This document shows positions 27,177-36,019 of a DNA stretch of 64,000 bases, in pieces. The first letter of the stretch is position 1. Every line of letters begins with the position of its first letter. Source of the DNA: Pseudobutyrivibrio sp. (GTDB lineage Bacteria > Bacillota > Clostridia > Lachnospirales > Lachnospiraceae); contig JAILKL010000075.1 of NCBI GenBank assembly GCA_024693775.1, positions 1 to 64,000 on the forward strand. The letters are read 5' to 3'. Under the pieces are notes generated by a model. It was not told where the DNA came from and did not search any database. It saw only the letters and a program-made list of their open reading frames with translations. Position numbers and translations under genes: made by a program.

Positions 27177-27197
27177 AATTATATAGGAGGTTTATAT

Positions 27198-28874
27198 TTG
27201 AAAAAGAAAACTGAACAATCAGCTGAGAGGCTAAAGATTATACCACTTGGTGGTCTTGAGCAAATCGGCATGAATATTACTGCTTTCGAGTATGGAGACA
27301 GTATTATTGTGGTGGATTGCGGTCTCTCATTTCCTGAGGACGATATGCTGGGCGTAGATCTGGTTATTCCAGATGTTTCATATCTAAAGGAAAATCAGGA
27401 TAAGCTAAAGGGATTTTTTATTACTCATGGTCACGAGGATCACATTGGTGCCATCCCTTATGTATTTAAGGAGCTTAATGTTTGCCCTATTTATTCTACC
27501 AAGCTTACAAATGGCCTTATCGAGCACAAGCTTGAAGAGCATAAGATGCTTACAAAGGTAAAAAGAAAGGTAGTAAAGTACGGCACACACATTAATGCCG
27601 GTGACTTTAGAGTAGAATTTATTCGTACAAATCACAGTATTCAGGATGCAGCTGCACTTGCAATTTATTCACCTGCAGGCATTATTGTGCATACTGGCGA
27701 TTTCAAGGTTGATTACACACCAGTTTATGGTGATCCTATCGACCTTCAGAGACTTGGCGAAATTGGAAAGAAGGGTGTTCTTGCACTTATGTGCGATAGT
27801 ACAAACGCAGAGCGTCCTGGCTTTACTGCTTCTGAAAAGACAGTAGGAAAGACTATCGATTCTATTTTTGCTGACAACGACAAGACACGTATCATTGTTG
27901 CAACCTTTGCATCAAATGTGGATCGTGTACAGCAGATCATTAATTCTGCTTACAAATATGGTAGAAAGGTATGTGTAGAGGGCCGTTCTATGGTCAACAC
28001 CATCGACACAGCTTCAAAGCTTGGCTATCTACAGATTCCTGATAATACACTTATTGATATTGAATCATTAAAGGCCTACCCAGATGACAAGATTGTACTT
28101 GTTACAACAGGTTCTCAGGGCGAGTCAATGGCCGCATTATCTAGAATGGCAAATGGTACTCATAAAAAAGTCCAGATCAAGCCAGGTGATATGATTGTAT
28201 TTTCATCTCATCCAATCCCAGGTAATGAAAAGGCAGTATCAAATGTTATAAATGACCTTACACTTCGTGGTGCTGAGATTGTTATGCAGGACGTTCATGT
28301 TAGTGGACATGCCTGTGCTGAGGAGATTAAGCTTATCTACTCATTAGTTCGCCCTCAGTTCTCAATTCCAGTTCATGGTGAGGTAAAGCATTTACATGCT
28401 CAGGCAAAGATAGCAGAGGCACTTGGATGGGATCATGATCACATCAAGATTATGCATTCCGGTGATGTATTAGAGCTTGGCGACAATTACTCTAAGGTAG
28501 TAGGACACGTTCATACTGGCGCTATTATGGTTGACGGTATCGGTGTTGGTGATGTTGGAAACATCGTTCTTAGAGATAGACAGAAGCTTGCAGAGGACGG
28601 TATCATTATTGTTGTTCTCACACTTGATGGAGCTTCTGGTTCAGTTTTAGCAGGTCCAGATATTGTTTCTCGAGGATTTGTATATGTTAGAGATTCCGAG
28701 GATCTTATGGAAAGTGCTAGAGCTGTCCTAAACGAGACTATGGATGGTCTCCAGGAAAAGAATATTACTGATTGGAACAAGATCAAATCTGAGATTAGAG
28801 ATAATCTTTCAGACTTTGTATGGCATGAGACACAGAGACGTCCTATGATTATTCCAATCATAATGGAAGTATAA
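27198..28874 (+). CDS. rnj: Ribonuclease J
   Basis: A TTG start after AGGAGG gives 558 residues. The metallo-beta-lactamase core has HGHEDHIGAIPY and the beta-CASP region has MCDSTNAERPG and GSQGESMAALSRMA; IPVHGEVKHLHAQ and a C-terminal domain complete it. RNase J is an endo- and 5'-3' exoribonuclease central to mRNA decay and rRNA maturation in Firmicutes. The absence of another copy here does not tell whether it is J1 or J2 type. The O-methyltransferase starts 1 base after the stop. Confidence 0.95.
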   Translation: MKKKTEQSAERLKIIPLGGLEQIGMNITAFEYGDSIIVVDCGLSFPEDDMLGVDLVIPDVSYLKENQDKLKGFFITHGHEDHIGAIPYVFKELNVCPIYSTKLTNGLIEHKLEEHKMLTKVKRKVVKYGTHINAGDFRVEFIRTNHSIQDAAALAIYSPAGIIVHTGDFKVDYTPVYGDPIDLQRLGEIGKKGVLALMCDSTNAERPGFTASEKTVGKTIDSIFADNDKTRIIVATFASNVDRVQQIINSAYKYGRKVCVEGRSMVNTIDTASKLGYLQIPDNTLIDIESLKAYPDDKIVLVTTGSQGESMAALSRMANGTHKKVQIKPGDMIVFSSHPIPGNEKAVSNVINDLTLRGAEIVMQDVHVSGHACAEEIKLIYSLVRPQFSIPVHGEVKHLHAQAKIAEALGWDHDHIKIMHSGDVLELGDNYSKVVGHVHTGAIMVDGIGVGDVGNIVLRDRQKLAEDGIIIVVLTLDGASGSVLAGPDIVSRGFVYVRDSEDLMESARAVLNETMDGLQEKNITDWNKIKSEIRDNLSDFVWHETQRRPMIIPIIMEV

Positions 28875-28875
28875 A

Positions 28876-29523
28876 ATGATTGTAGATGAAAGATATACAA
28901 CTTATTTAAATAGCTTATACAAAGAACTTAGTCCAGTGCTTTCTGAAATTCAAAAGGAAGCACTGGATTCCTATGTTCCTATAATTCGTCCAGAGACAGT
29001 CAATCTACTTACACTGCTTGTAAGGATGAACAAGCCAAAGCGAATTCTTGAGGTAGGAGCAGCAGTTGGATTCTCGGCCAATGTTATGGCAGAGGCCGCA
29101 GATGAGGATACAACTATTACTACAATCGAAAATTATGAGCCTCGTATTCCTATTGCAAAGGCAAATTTTGCAAGAACTGGCCGTGAAAATCAAATCACTC
29201 TCTTAGAGGGAGATGCTATGGATATTCTTCCTACATTAGAGGGCCCATTTGATTTTATTTTTATGGATGCAGCCAAAGGGCAATACATCAATTTCTGGCC
29301 TGAAATCAAGCGATTAATTGCTGATGAGGGTGTGATTGTTACTGACAATGTATTGCAAGATGGAGATATTATTCAGTCTAGATATGCAATTACTAGACGT
29401 AATCGTACCATCCACAAGAGAATGCGAGATTATTTGTATGAGCTTACTCATGATGAGGATTTTACGACTACCATTCTTCCATTAGGAGATGGAGTCAGCA
29501 TTAGTGTGAAAGGAAAGAAATGA
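28876..29523 (+). CDS. trmR: SAM O-methyltransferase, TrmR-like
   Basis: This 215-residue class I methyltransferase of the O-methyltransferase 3 family has RILEVGAAVGFSANVMAEA (motif I) and FDFIFMDAAKGQYINFWPEI. In Bacillus the YrrM homologue (TrmR) methylates 5-hydroxyuridine at tRNA position 34 and is encoded with U32 proteins TrhP. The same pairing here, with a 4-base overlap to the U32 gene, makes that role likely. It has no signal peptide. Confidence 0.8.
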   Translation: MIVDERYTTYLNSLYKELSPVLSEIQKEALDSYVPIIRPETVNLLTLLVRMNKPKRILEVGAAVGFSANVMAEAADEDTTITTIENYEPRIPIAKANFARTGRENQITLLEGDAMDILPTLEGPFDFIFMDAAKGQYINFWPEIKRLIADEGVIVTDNVLQDGDIIQSRYAITRRNRTIHKRMRDYLYELTHDEDFTTTILPLGDGVSISVKGKK

Positions 29524-30746
29524 GAAAGACAGAGTTACTAGTTCCAGCAAGTAACCTTGAAGTATTAAAGGTTGCTGTTATATATGGAGCTGATGCGGTT
29601 TATATTGGTGGAGAGGTTTACGGTCTTAGAGCAAAGGCAAAAAACTTCTCTAAGGAGGATATGATTGAGGGAATTAAATTCGCTCATGAGCATAATGTAA
29701 AGGTTTACGTTACAGCTAATATCTTAGCTCACAACGAAGATTTAGAGGGTGTTAAAGAATACTTAAAAGAGCTCAACGAAATAAAGCCTGACGCTCTTAT
29801 TATTGCAGATCCAGCTATCTTTATGTTGGCAAAGGAAATCTGCCCTGATATCGAAAGACATGTCAGCACTCAGGCTAACAACACAAACTATGGTACATAT
29901 AAATTCTGGTATGACCTAGGTGCTAGTCGAGTAGTTTCAGCTAGAGAGCTTTCTTTAAAGGAAATCAAAGAAATTAGAGCAAACATTCCTGATGATTTAG
30001 AAATTGAGACCTTTATTCATGGTGCCATGTGCATTTCATATTCAGGCCGTTGCTTACTTTCAAATTATTTCACAGGTAGAGATGCAAATCAGGGTGAATG
30101 CACACACCCATGTCGCTGGAAGTATTCAGTTGTAGAAGAGCAGAGACCTGGCGAGTACCTTCCTGTTTACGAAAACGAAAGAGGTACATACATTTTCAAC
30201 TCAAAGGATTTATGTATGATCGAGCATGTTCCAGATTTACTTTCCTCTGGAATCGACAGCTTCAAAATTGAGGGTCGTATGAAGACAGCCCTTTACGTTG
30301 CAACTGTTGCTAGAACATATAGAAAAGCTATTGATGATTGCAAGGAATCTGAGGAGAAATACCTTGCCAACCTTGATTGGTACAAGGAGCAGATTTCAGC
30401 ATGTACTTATCGTCAGTTTACAACTGGATTTTTCTATGGAAAGCCTTCTGAGGAATCTCAGATTTACGATAATAATACATATAATGTTGGATATACTTAT
30501 TTGGGCATCTGCGGTGCAAAGAATTCAGAGGGACTCTTTGAAATTGAGCAGCGTAATAAATTTTCCGTTGGTGAAACTATTGAAATTATGAAGCCAAATG
30601 GTGATAATATAGAAGTAACAGTTCAACGAATAATTGATGAAGATGGAAATGAGATGGAGAGCTGTCCACATCCAAAGCAGAAATTATTCATCAAGCTCAG
30701 TGTTGATCCTGATGAGTTTGATATTATTAGACGTAAAGAGGACTAG
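29520..30746 (+). CDS. U32 family protein, TrhP-like (tRNA ho5U34 formation)
   Basis: This 408-residue U32 family member has KTELLVPASNLEVLKVAVIY, the family Cys cluster (MCISYSGRC..., GECTHPCRWKY, SKDLCMIEH), and a C-terminal beta barrel. Family members labelled peptidase include TrhP, which hydroxylates U34 using prephenate-derived chemistry and a Fe-S cluster. The coupled trmR supports that function. Bacillus carries two such genes (yrrN, yrrO); only the longer, YrrO-like one is present here. Confidence 0.82.
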   Translation: MRKTELLVPASNLEVLKVAVIYGADAVYIGGEVYGLRAKAKNFSKEDMIEGIKFAHEHNVKVYVTANILAHNEDLEGVKEYLKELNEIKPDALIIADPAIFMLAKEICPDIERHVSTQANNTNYGTYKFWYDLGASRVVSARELSLKEIKEIRANIPDDLEIETFIHGAMCISYSGRCLLSNYFTGRDANQGECTHPCRWKYSVVEEQRPGEYLPVYENERGTYIFNSKDLCMIEHVPDLLSSGIDSFKIEGRMKTALYVATVARTYRKAIDDCKESEEKYLANLDWYKEQISACTYRQFTTGFFYGKPSEESQIYDNNTYNVGYTYLGICGAKNSEGLFEIEQRNKFSVGETIEIMKPNGDNIEVTVQRIIDEDGNEMESCPHPKQKLFIKLSVDPDEFDIIRRKED

Positions 30747-30772
30747 TTTAAACTACTTTAAGGAGAATTAAC

Positions 30773-31825
30773 ATGGCAAAGAAAAAATATGTGGCTTATG
30801 TAGGTACATACACTCATGAGACTAGTGTTGGTATCTATGTATATGATGTAAATCCAGATACTGGAAAACTTACAGAAAAGAGCGTTGCTCCTATAAACAA
30901 CCCTTCAGATATTATCAATTCACACGATAATAAGTTCCTTTATTCAATCGCAGATGAGGGTGTTGCTTCCTTCAAGATTTTAGAGGATGGAAATCTCGAA
31001 AAGATAAATCAGGAATGGGTAGGAGGCATGCGAGGCTGCAACCTTTGCGTTGATTCCCAGAATAGATATCTTTTTGTAGCAGGCTATCACGATGGTCGTG
31101 TTACTATGATGAAATTAAATGAAGATGGTAGCATCGCAGGCATCGCTGATGGTATTTTCCATCAGGGTATTGGAAAGTCTGTAGCTGATAGACCACTTTA
31201 TCCTCACTGCACATGCGTAGAGCTTACTGCAGATGAAAAATTCTTATGCGTTGTAGAAAATGGTCTACATCAGATTAAGATTTACGAGGTTGATTACGAA
31301 AATGGAAAGCTTCATCTTGTAGACATTGTTAGATGCGCTATGGGTTCAGCACCTCTTAAAATGAAGTTTTCAAATGATGGCAAATATGCTTATGTCATTA
31401 CTGAGATGTCAAACGAAATATTAGTATATGATTATCATGTAATTGATGGACATCCTGATTTTGAAAATATCCAGACTGTATCACTTCTTGTTGGCGTAGA
31501 TGAGGAGATTAGCACTGGTACAAATATCAAATTTGGTGATGACGAGAATTTCTTATATGCCAGCGTTGATGGTCTTAATGCTGTTTGCATGTACAAGAGA
31601 AATCCAAAAACAGGAAAGATTGAGTATTTTGCTCATAGCTTTATCAGTGGAGATTATCCAAAGAGCTTTGCAGTTCTTCCTGGTGACAAATACTACGTAT
31701 CATTAAATCACGATACAAATGAAATCCGTAGCTTCACTATTGACAAGGAAGAGGGACATTCACTTATGCAGAATGCACCTATCAAGATTGCTAAGCCAAA
31801 TAGTATTGTTATTGTTGAAGTCTAA
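30773..31825 (+). CDS. Lactonase-family seven-bladed beta-propeller protein
   Basis: This 350-residue protein reads YVGTYTHETSVGIYVYDVN at its start and DRPLYPHCTCVELTADEKFL in the middle, as in the YbhE/Pgl lactonase family. Family members hydrolyse 6-phosphogluconolactone in the pentose-phosphate pathway, but many are uncharacterised. It has no signal peptide, so it is cytosolic. It ends the trmR-U32 run and has its own terminator. Confidence 0.85.
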   Translation: MAKKKYVAYVGTYTHETSVGIYVYDVNPDTGKLTEKSVAPINNPSDIINSHDNKFLYSIADEGVASFKILEDGNLEKINQEWVGGMRGCNLCVDSQNRYLFVAGYHDGRVTMMKLNEDGSIAGIADGIFHQGIGKSVADRPLYPHCTCVELTADEKFLCVVENGLHQIKIYEVDYENGKLHLVDIVRCAMGSAPLKMKFSNDGKYAYVITEMSNEILVYDYHVIDGHPDFENIQTVSLLVGVDEEISTGTNIKFGDDENFLYASVDGLNAVCMYKRNPKTGKIEYFAHSFISGDYPKSFAVLPGDKYYVSLNHDTNEIRSFTIDKEEGHSLMQNAPIKIAKPNSIVIVEV

Positions 31826-31842
31826 TAAATATTGTTTTTTAT

Positions 31843-31871
31843 GGGGCTGTTTTTATAAACAGCCTCTTTTT
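31843..31871 (+). terminator. Rho-independent terminator
   Basis: A 10-bp stem (ggggctgttt / aaacagcctc, one G-U pair), loop ttat, followed by TTTTTAC. Confidence 0.85.
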
Positions 31872-31942
31872 ACTTTAAAACCACTTTTATGTATTAGGTA
31901 TTTTACTATTAATTTTTGCTAGTTATTTGGGAGGATGATTAC

Positions 31943-33037
31943 ATGGCAGGATCTACTTTTGGCAACAATATTACTATTACAACCTGGGGTGAGTCACATG
32001 GAGCAGCATTAGGTGTTGTAATTGACGGTTTTCCAGCAGGTCTTTCTATTTCAGAAGAGGATATTCAAGAATATCTTGATAGAAGAAAGCCTGGACAATC
32101 CAAATTTACAACAGCACGCGCAGAGGGGGATTCAGTAAGAATTCTTTCTGGTGTATTCGAAGGCAAAACCACAGGTACACCTATTTCCTTGATGGTTGAG
32201 AATAAAGACCAGCATTCAAAGGATTACGGTAATATTGCTACCACTTTTAGACCAGGACATGCAGATTTTGTTTTTACAGAAAAATATGGTTTTAGAGATT
32301 ATAGAGGTGGCGGTCGTTCCTCAGGTCGAGAGACAATAGGTAGGGTGGCTGCTGGCGCACTTTGTGCCAAGCTTCTTTCAGAAATTGGTATTACAGTCAC
32401 AGCATATACCAAGTCTATTGGAGATATTGCCTGTTCAAAAATAGATCTCAAAGAAAAAGAGAATAATAAGCTTTATATGCCAGATGCTGAAGCTGCTGAA
32501 AAAGCTAGCGAATATTTAGAGGCATGTATGCTTAACCAGGATAGTGCAGGTGGTGTTGTAGAATGCATTATCAAAGGCGCACCTACTGGTTTAGGTGATC
32601 CTGTTTTTGAAAAGCTGGATGCAAAGCTTGCTCAGGCCCTTGTTTCTATTGGAGCAGTAAAGGGTGTAGAAATTGGTGATGGATTTGCCGTTAGCAAGAC
32701 CACCGGTAGCATCAATAACGATTCCTTTAGAATCGATAATGGTAAGGTGGTAAAGGAAACCAATCACAGTGGCGGTATTTTAGGTGGTATATCAGATGGC
32801 AGCGATATTATTGTAAGAGCTGCAATCAAGCCAACACCTTCTATATCTCAGACTCAGGCTACGGTTAACGAAGCTGGAGAAGAGATTGAAATAAATATTC
32901 ATGGCAGACATGACCCAGTTATTGTTCCTAGAGCAGTTGTTGTGGTTGAATCAATGTGTGCCATTACTATTGTAGATGCTCTTATGTCACATATGACAGA
33001 TAGAGTAGAGTATATTAAGGAGTTTTATAAAAATTGA
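31943..33037 (+). CDS. aroC: Chorismate synthase
   Basis: The ATG at 31943 follows GGGAGG and gives 364 residues. The enzyme makes chorismate from 5-enolpyruvylshikimate 3-phosphate using reduced FMN. Signatures are GESHGAALGVVIDGFPAG, YRGGGRSSGRETIGRVAAGA, and the C-terminal RHDPVIVPRAV. No other shikimate genes are nearby. Its TGA overlaps the TTG start of tgt. Confidence 0.96.
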   Translation: MAGSTFGNNITITTWGESHGAALGVVIDGFPAGLSISEEDIQEYLDRRKPGQSKFTTARAEGDSVRILSGVFEGKTTGTPISLMVENKDQHSKDYGNIATTFRPGHADFVFTEKYGFRDYRGGGRSSGRETIGRVAAGALCAKLLSEIGITVTAYTKSIGDIACSKIDLKEKENNKLYMPDAEAAEKASEYLEACMLNQDSAGGVVECIIKGAPTGLGDPVFEKLDAKLAQALVSIGAVKGVEIGDGFAVSKTTGSINNDSFRIDNGKVVKETNHSGGILGGISDGSDIIVRAAIKPTPSISQTQATVNEAGEEIEINIHGRHDPVIVPRAVVVVESMCAITIVDALMSHMTDRVEYIKEFYKN

Positions 33038-34170
33038 AGTACGAGTTATTAAAAACTGAAGGAAGAGCCAAAAGAGGTCGCTTCCACACAGTTCACGGTG
33101 TAATTGAAACACCTGTATTTATGAATGTTGGTACAGTTGCAGCAATTAAGGGAGCTGTATCTACAGACGATCTTAGAGGAATTAAATGTCAGGTAGAGCT
33201 TTCCAATACATATCATTTACATGTGCGTACTGGAGACAAGCTTATCAAGGAGTTAGGAGGCCTTCACAAGTTTATGGCTTGGGATAGACCTATTCTTACA
33301 GATTCTGGCGGATTCCAGGTATTTTCTTTAGCTGGTATGCGTAAAATCAAAGAAGAGGGCGTTACCTTTAATTCTCATATTGATGGCCACAAGATTTTCA
33401 TGGGGCCAGAGGAGTCTATGCAGATTCAGTCAAATCTTGGCTCTACTATTGCTATGGCATTTGACGAGTGTCCACCTGCTCTTGCAGAACGTAAATACGT
33501 AGAGGATTCTGTGGCACGTACCACTAGATGGCTTCATAGATGTAAGGACGAAATGACTCGTCTTAATTCTTTAGAGGATACTATAAATAAAGAGCAGCTT
33601 TTATTTGGTATTAATCAGGGTGCTATTTACAATGATATTCGTATTGATCATGCAAAACGTATAAGCGAATTAGATTTACCTGGATATGCCGTTGGCGGAC
33701 TTGCTGTAGGTGAGTCACATGAGCAGATGTATGATGTTCTTGATAATGTAGTTCCACATTTACCACAGAACAAGCCTACATACCTTATGGGTGTTGGTAC
33801 ACCTGCAAATATTTTAGAGGCTGTAGATAGAGGTGTAGATTTCTTTGATTGTGTATACCCTAGTAGAAACGGTCGTCACGGTCATGTTTATACAAATCAT
33901 GGAAAGCTCAATCTTTTCAATCAAAAATTCGAAAAGGATATGAGACCTATCGAAGAAGGCTGTGGCTGTCCAGCATGTAAGACTTATTCTAGAGCCTATA
34001 TTAGACATCTTTTAAAGGCAAAGGAAATGCTTGGTATGAGACTTTGCGTTCTTCACAATTTATACTTTTATAACACTATGATGGAAGAAATCAGAGATGC
34101 TCTTGATGCTGGCAATTTCGCAAGCTACAAAAAATTCAAGCTTGAGAGCATGGAAGCAGGCGAAAACTAA
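33034..34170 (+). CDS. tgt: Queuine tRNA-guanine transglycosylase
   Basis: The TTG at 33034 overlaps the aroC stop (TTGA) and lies 10 bases after AAGGAG; 378 residues. The enzyme exchanges guanine-34 for preQ1 in tRNAs with GUN anticodons. TDSGGFQVFSL, FDECPP, GGLAVGESH, DCVYPSRNGRHG and the zinc site CGCPAC...H are all present. No queA or que genes are in the window. Confidence 0.96.
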   Translation: MKYELLKTEGRAKRGRFHTVHGVIETPVFMNVGTVAAIKGAVSTDDLRGIKCQVELSNTYHLHVRTGDKLIKELGGLHKFMAWDRPILTDSGGFQVFSLAGMRKIKEEGVTFNSHIDGHKIFMGPEESMQIQSNLGSTIAMAFDECPPALAERKYVEDSVARTTRWLHRCKDEMTRLNSLEDTINKEQLLFGINQGAIYNDIRIDHAKRISELDLPGYAVGGLAVGESHEQMYDVLDNVVPHLPQNKPTYLMGVGTPANILEAVDRGVDFFDCVYPSRNGRHGHVYTNHGKLNLFNQKFEKDMRPIEEGCGCPACKTYSRAYIRHLLKAKEMLGMRLCVLHNLYFYNTMMEEIRDALDAGNFASYKKFKLESMEAGEN

Positions 34171-34203
34171 ATCTTAAATTATTATTAATTAGTGTAATAA
34201 ATG

Positions 34204-34232
34204 TTGCCTATATATAATAATTTTTGTAAAAT
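34204..34232 (+). promoter_or_regulatory. Promoter of yajC
   Basis: TTGCCT at 34204-34209, 17 bases, TAAAAT at 34227-34232. Confidence 0.55.
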
Positions 34233-34285
34233 AGATTTCAGTTTAAAAAGACTTAATATAGTCGATATTAGGAGGATTTTATCGA

Positions 34286-34621
34286 ATGGAAGGAATGAAT
34301 AGTTCACTCAGCTTAGTCATTTGGATGGTAGTAATGTTCGCATTTATCTACTTCTTTATGATTCGTCCACAGAACAAGGAGCAGAAGGCAAAGACAGCTA
34401 TGATGTCTGCACTTGCTGTAGGTGATACAGTTCTTACAACTAGCGGATTCTATGGCGTAGTAATTGATGTTCAGGAAGACACAGTTATCGTAGAATTTGG
34501 TAGCAACAAAAACTGCCGTATTCCAATGCAGAAGGCTGCAATCGCTCAGGTAGAAAAGCCAGAGGATGCGGTTAAGGCAAAGGAAGATACAGATAAAAAG
34601 GCTGACAAGAAGACTAAATAA
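34286..34621 (+). CDS. yajC: Preprotein translocase subunit YajC
   Basis: This 111-residue protein has one N-terminal TM (about 7-25) followed by MIRPQNKEQKAKTAMMSAL and GDTVLTTSGFYGVVIDVQED, the classical YajC pattern, and a Lys/Asp-rich tail. It associates with the Sec translocon. It often follows tgt, as here, but has its own promoter. The start follows AGGAGG. Confidence 0.93.
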   Translation: MEGMNSSLSLVIWMVVMFAFIYFFMIRPQNKEQKAKTAMMSALAVGDTVLTTSGFYGVVIDVQEDTVIVEFGSNKNCRIPMQKAAIAQVEKPEDAVKAKEDTDKKADKKTK

Positions 34622-34631
34622 CACCAATAAT

Positions 34632-34665
34632 AAAAGGCTACAAGCAAATGCTTGTAGCCTTTTTA
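34632..34665. terminator. Bidirectional terminator, yajC / CmpB-like gene
   Basis: A perfect stem of 14-15 bp (aaaaggctacaagca / tgcttgtagcctttt) with a tiny loop lies between convergent genes; A/T tails serve both strands. Confidence 0.88.
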
Positions 34666-34667
34666 GT

Positions 34668-35528
34668 TTATCTATTTTGTTTATGTCTAAGGTACTCAGA
34701 TCCCTTTTCTAAGAGTTGCTTTGTAGAACCAACTGGATGTGTGAACTTTGCAATATGTCTAAACTGTCCGCGCTGAGTTTCAGTGGCATTCATAATCCAT
34801 TGTTTAACAGCCTCTGTAGATAGCTGTTCTTTAAACTCTGCAATTTTCTCAGCTGTTAATTCACGTTTAACAAAAGCAGCTTCCTTTCGTTCGTTTGATT
34901 TTTCGATTCGAGCAAGCTTTGCATCCTCTAAGCTTGTTTGAATATTTTCTACGTATTCAGCCATCTGAGTGTTGACCTGTTCATTGATGCGCTCAAAGTC
35001 CTTAGCAAAAGTAGTAAGAGCAGATATTGTAAGAGCCATATCCATTCCGAACATAAACATAAAAATAAGTGCAAATAACTCGATAACAACCGCCGGTATA
35101 TAGGATATGCTAGACATAATAGGTGGAATTATAATCTGTGTAACAATAATACCTGCGATACCAAAACAGCAGGTAAATGGAAGACAGACACGACCATTTA
35201 TATTAAGTGGCATATTAGAATAGTCCCACCATCTAGCATGGAATTTTTTCTCCAAAATATAAGAGGTTCCATATTCCAAAAAGAAGGAACCAATGGCACA
35301 ACCAAAAAATATTCCAACATAAGAAGCGTTATGAACAACATCAAATGGAAGATCAATAAAAATGATTTGTGCTAGCGTGGCACCGACTCCATATAATGGA
35401 ATGCAGGGCCCATATAAAAACCCTCTGTTTTGCCAAGATTTTTCGTTAATAGTGCAATAGATTGTCTCATATATCCAACCTATAAAACTATAGATTATAA
35501 AGAATACAAAATATTTACAAATAAACAT
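34668..35528 (-). CDS. Putative ABC transporter permease (CmpB family)
   Basis: This 286-residue protein has five or so N-terminal TM segments with the family pattern FIGWIYETIYCTINEKSWQNRG, FLYGPCIPLYG and MPLNINGRVCLPF, as in the ABC_trans_CmpB family. A cytosolic helical tail of about 90 residues follows. Despite the name no ATPase or substrate is linked to it, so function is unknown. It is a single gene, convergent to yajC and divergent from secG. Confidence 0.75.
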   Translation of the reverse strand: MFICKYFVFFIIYSFIGWIYETIYCTINEKSWQNRGFLYGPCIPLYGVGATLAQIIFIDLPFDVVHNASYVGIFFGCAIGSFFLEYGTSYILEKKFHARWWDYSNMPLNINGRVCLPFTCCFGIAGIIVTQIIIPPIMSSISYIPAVVIELFALIFMFMFGMDMALTISALTTFAKDFERINEQVNTQMAEYVENIQTSLEDAKLARIEKSNERKEAAFVKRELTAEKIAEFKEQLSTEAVKQWIMNATETQRGQFRHIAKFTHPVGSTKQLLEKGSEYLRHKQNR

Positions 35529-35651
35529 TTTTTCCCCTTTTATATATAGATTTTACATTGAATGTTTTAAAATAATGATAAGTAAAAATCAAAATACTTT
35601 CAATAAATATCTTAGCAAAATTAAGTTCTTTGGGAATGTTTTGTCAAGTGG

Positions 35652-35680
35652 TTGAAATGTCTGTTTTGCTATGATATACT
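35652..35680 (+). promoter_or_regulatory. Promoter of secG
   Basis: TTGAAA at 35652-35657, 17 bases, extended -10 TGATATACT ending at 35680. Confidence 0.7.
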
Positions 35681-35719
35681 TCGTATGTTGCAAATATGTA
35701 ACTATTTCAGGAGGGATTT

Positions 35720-35962
35720 ATGGAAGTATTAAAGATAGTTCTTATTATATTACTTATTTTAATTTGTGTGGCACTTACAGTCATCATTCTATTCCAGGAA
35801 GGAAAGCAGAACGGACTTGGTTCATTATCAGGACAGCAGTTCGATTCATATTGGAGCCGTAACAAAGGCCGCTCACGTGAAGGATTATTAGTAAAGCTTA
35901 CTACAGCTTTCGTTGTACTTTTCTTCATTATTTCTGCTGTACTTAATATTGGAAGCTTTTAG
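35720..35962 (+). CDS. secG: Preprotein translocase subunit SecG
   Basis: This 80-residue protein has two TM segments (about 4-23 and 56-77) around the conserved loop ILFQEGKQNGLGSLSGQ. It is the small accessory subunit of SecYEG. AGGAGGGATTT precedes the ATG. It leads the secG-rnr-smpB order widely conserved in Firmicutes, although a hairpin terminator separates it from rnr. Confidence 0.93.
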   Translation: MEVLKIVLIILLILICVALTVIILFQEGKQNGLGSLSGQQFDSYWSRNKGRSREGLLVKLTTAFVVLFFIISAVLNIGSF

Positions 35963-35979
35963 AATTTGTATTTTATTAC

Positions 35980-36004
35980 GCCACCCACTTAAGGGTGGCT
36001 TTTT
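35980..36004 (+). terminator. Terminator or attenuator between secG and rnr
   Basis: A 7-bp GC-rich stem (gccaccc / gggtggc) with a 6-nt loop is followed by five T, only a few bases before the rnr ribosome site. Confidence 0.8.
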
Positions 36005-36019
36005 GTTTATAGGAGGAGT

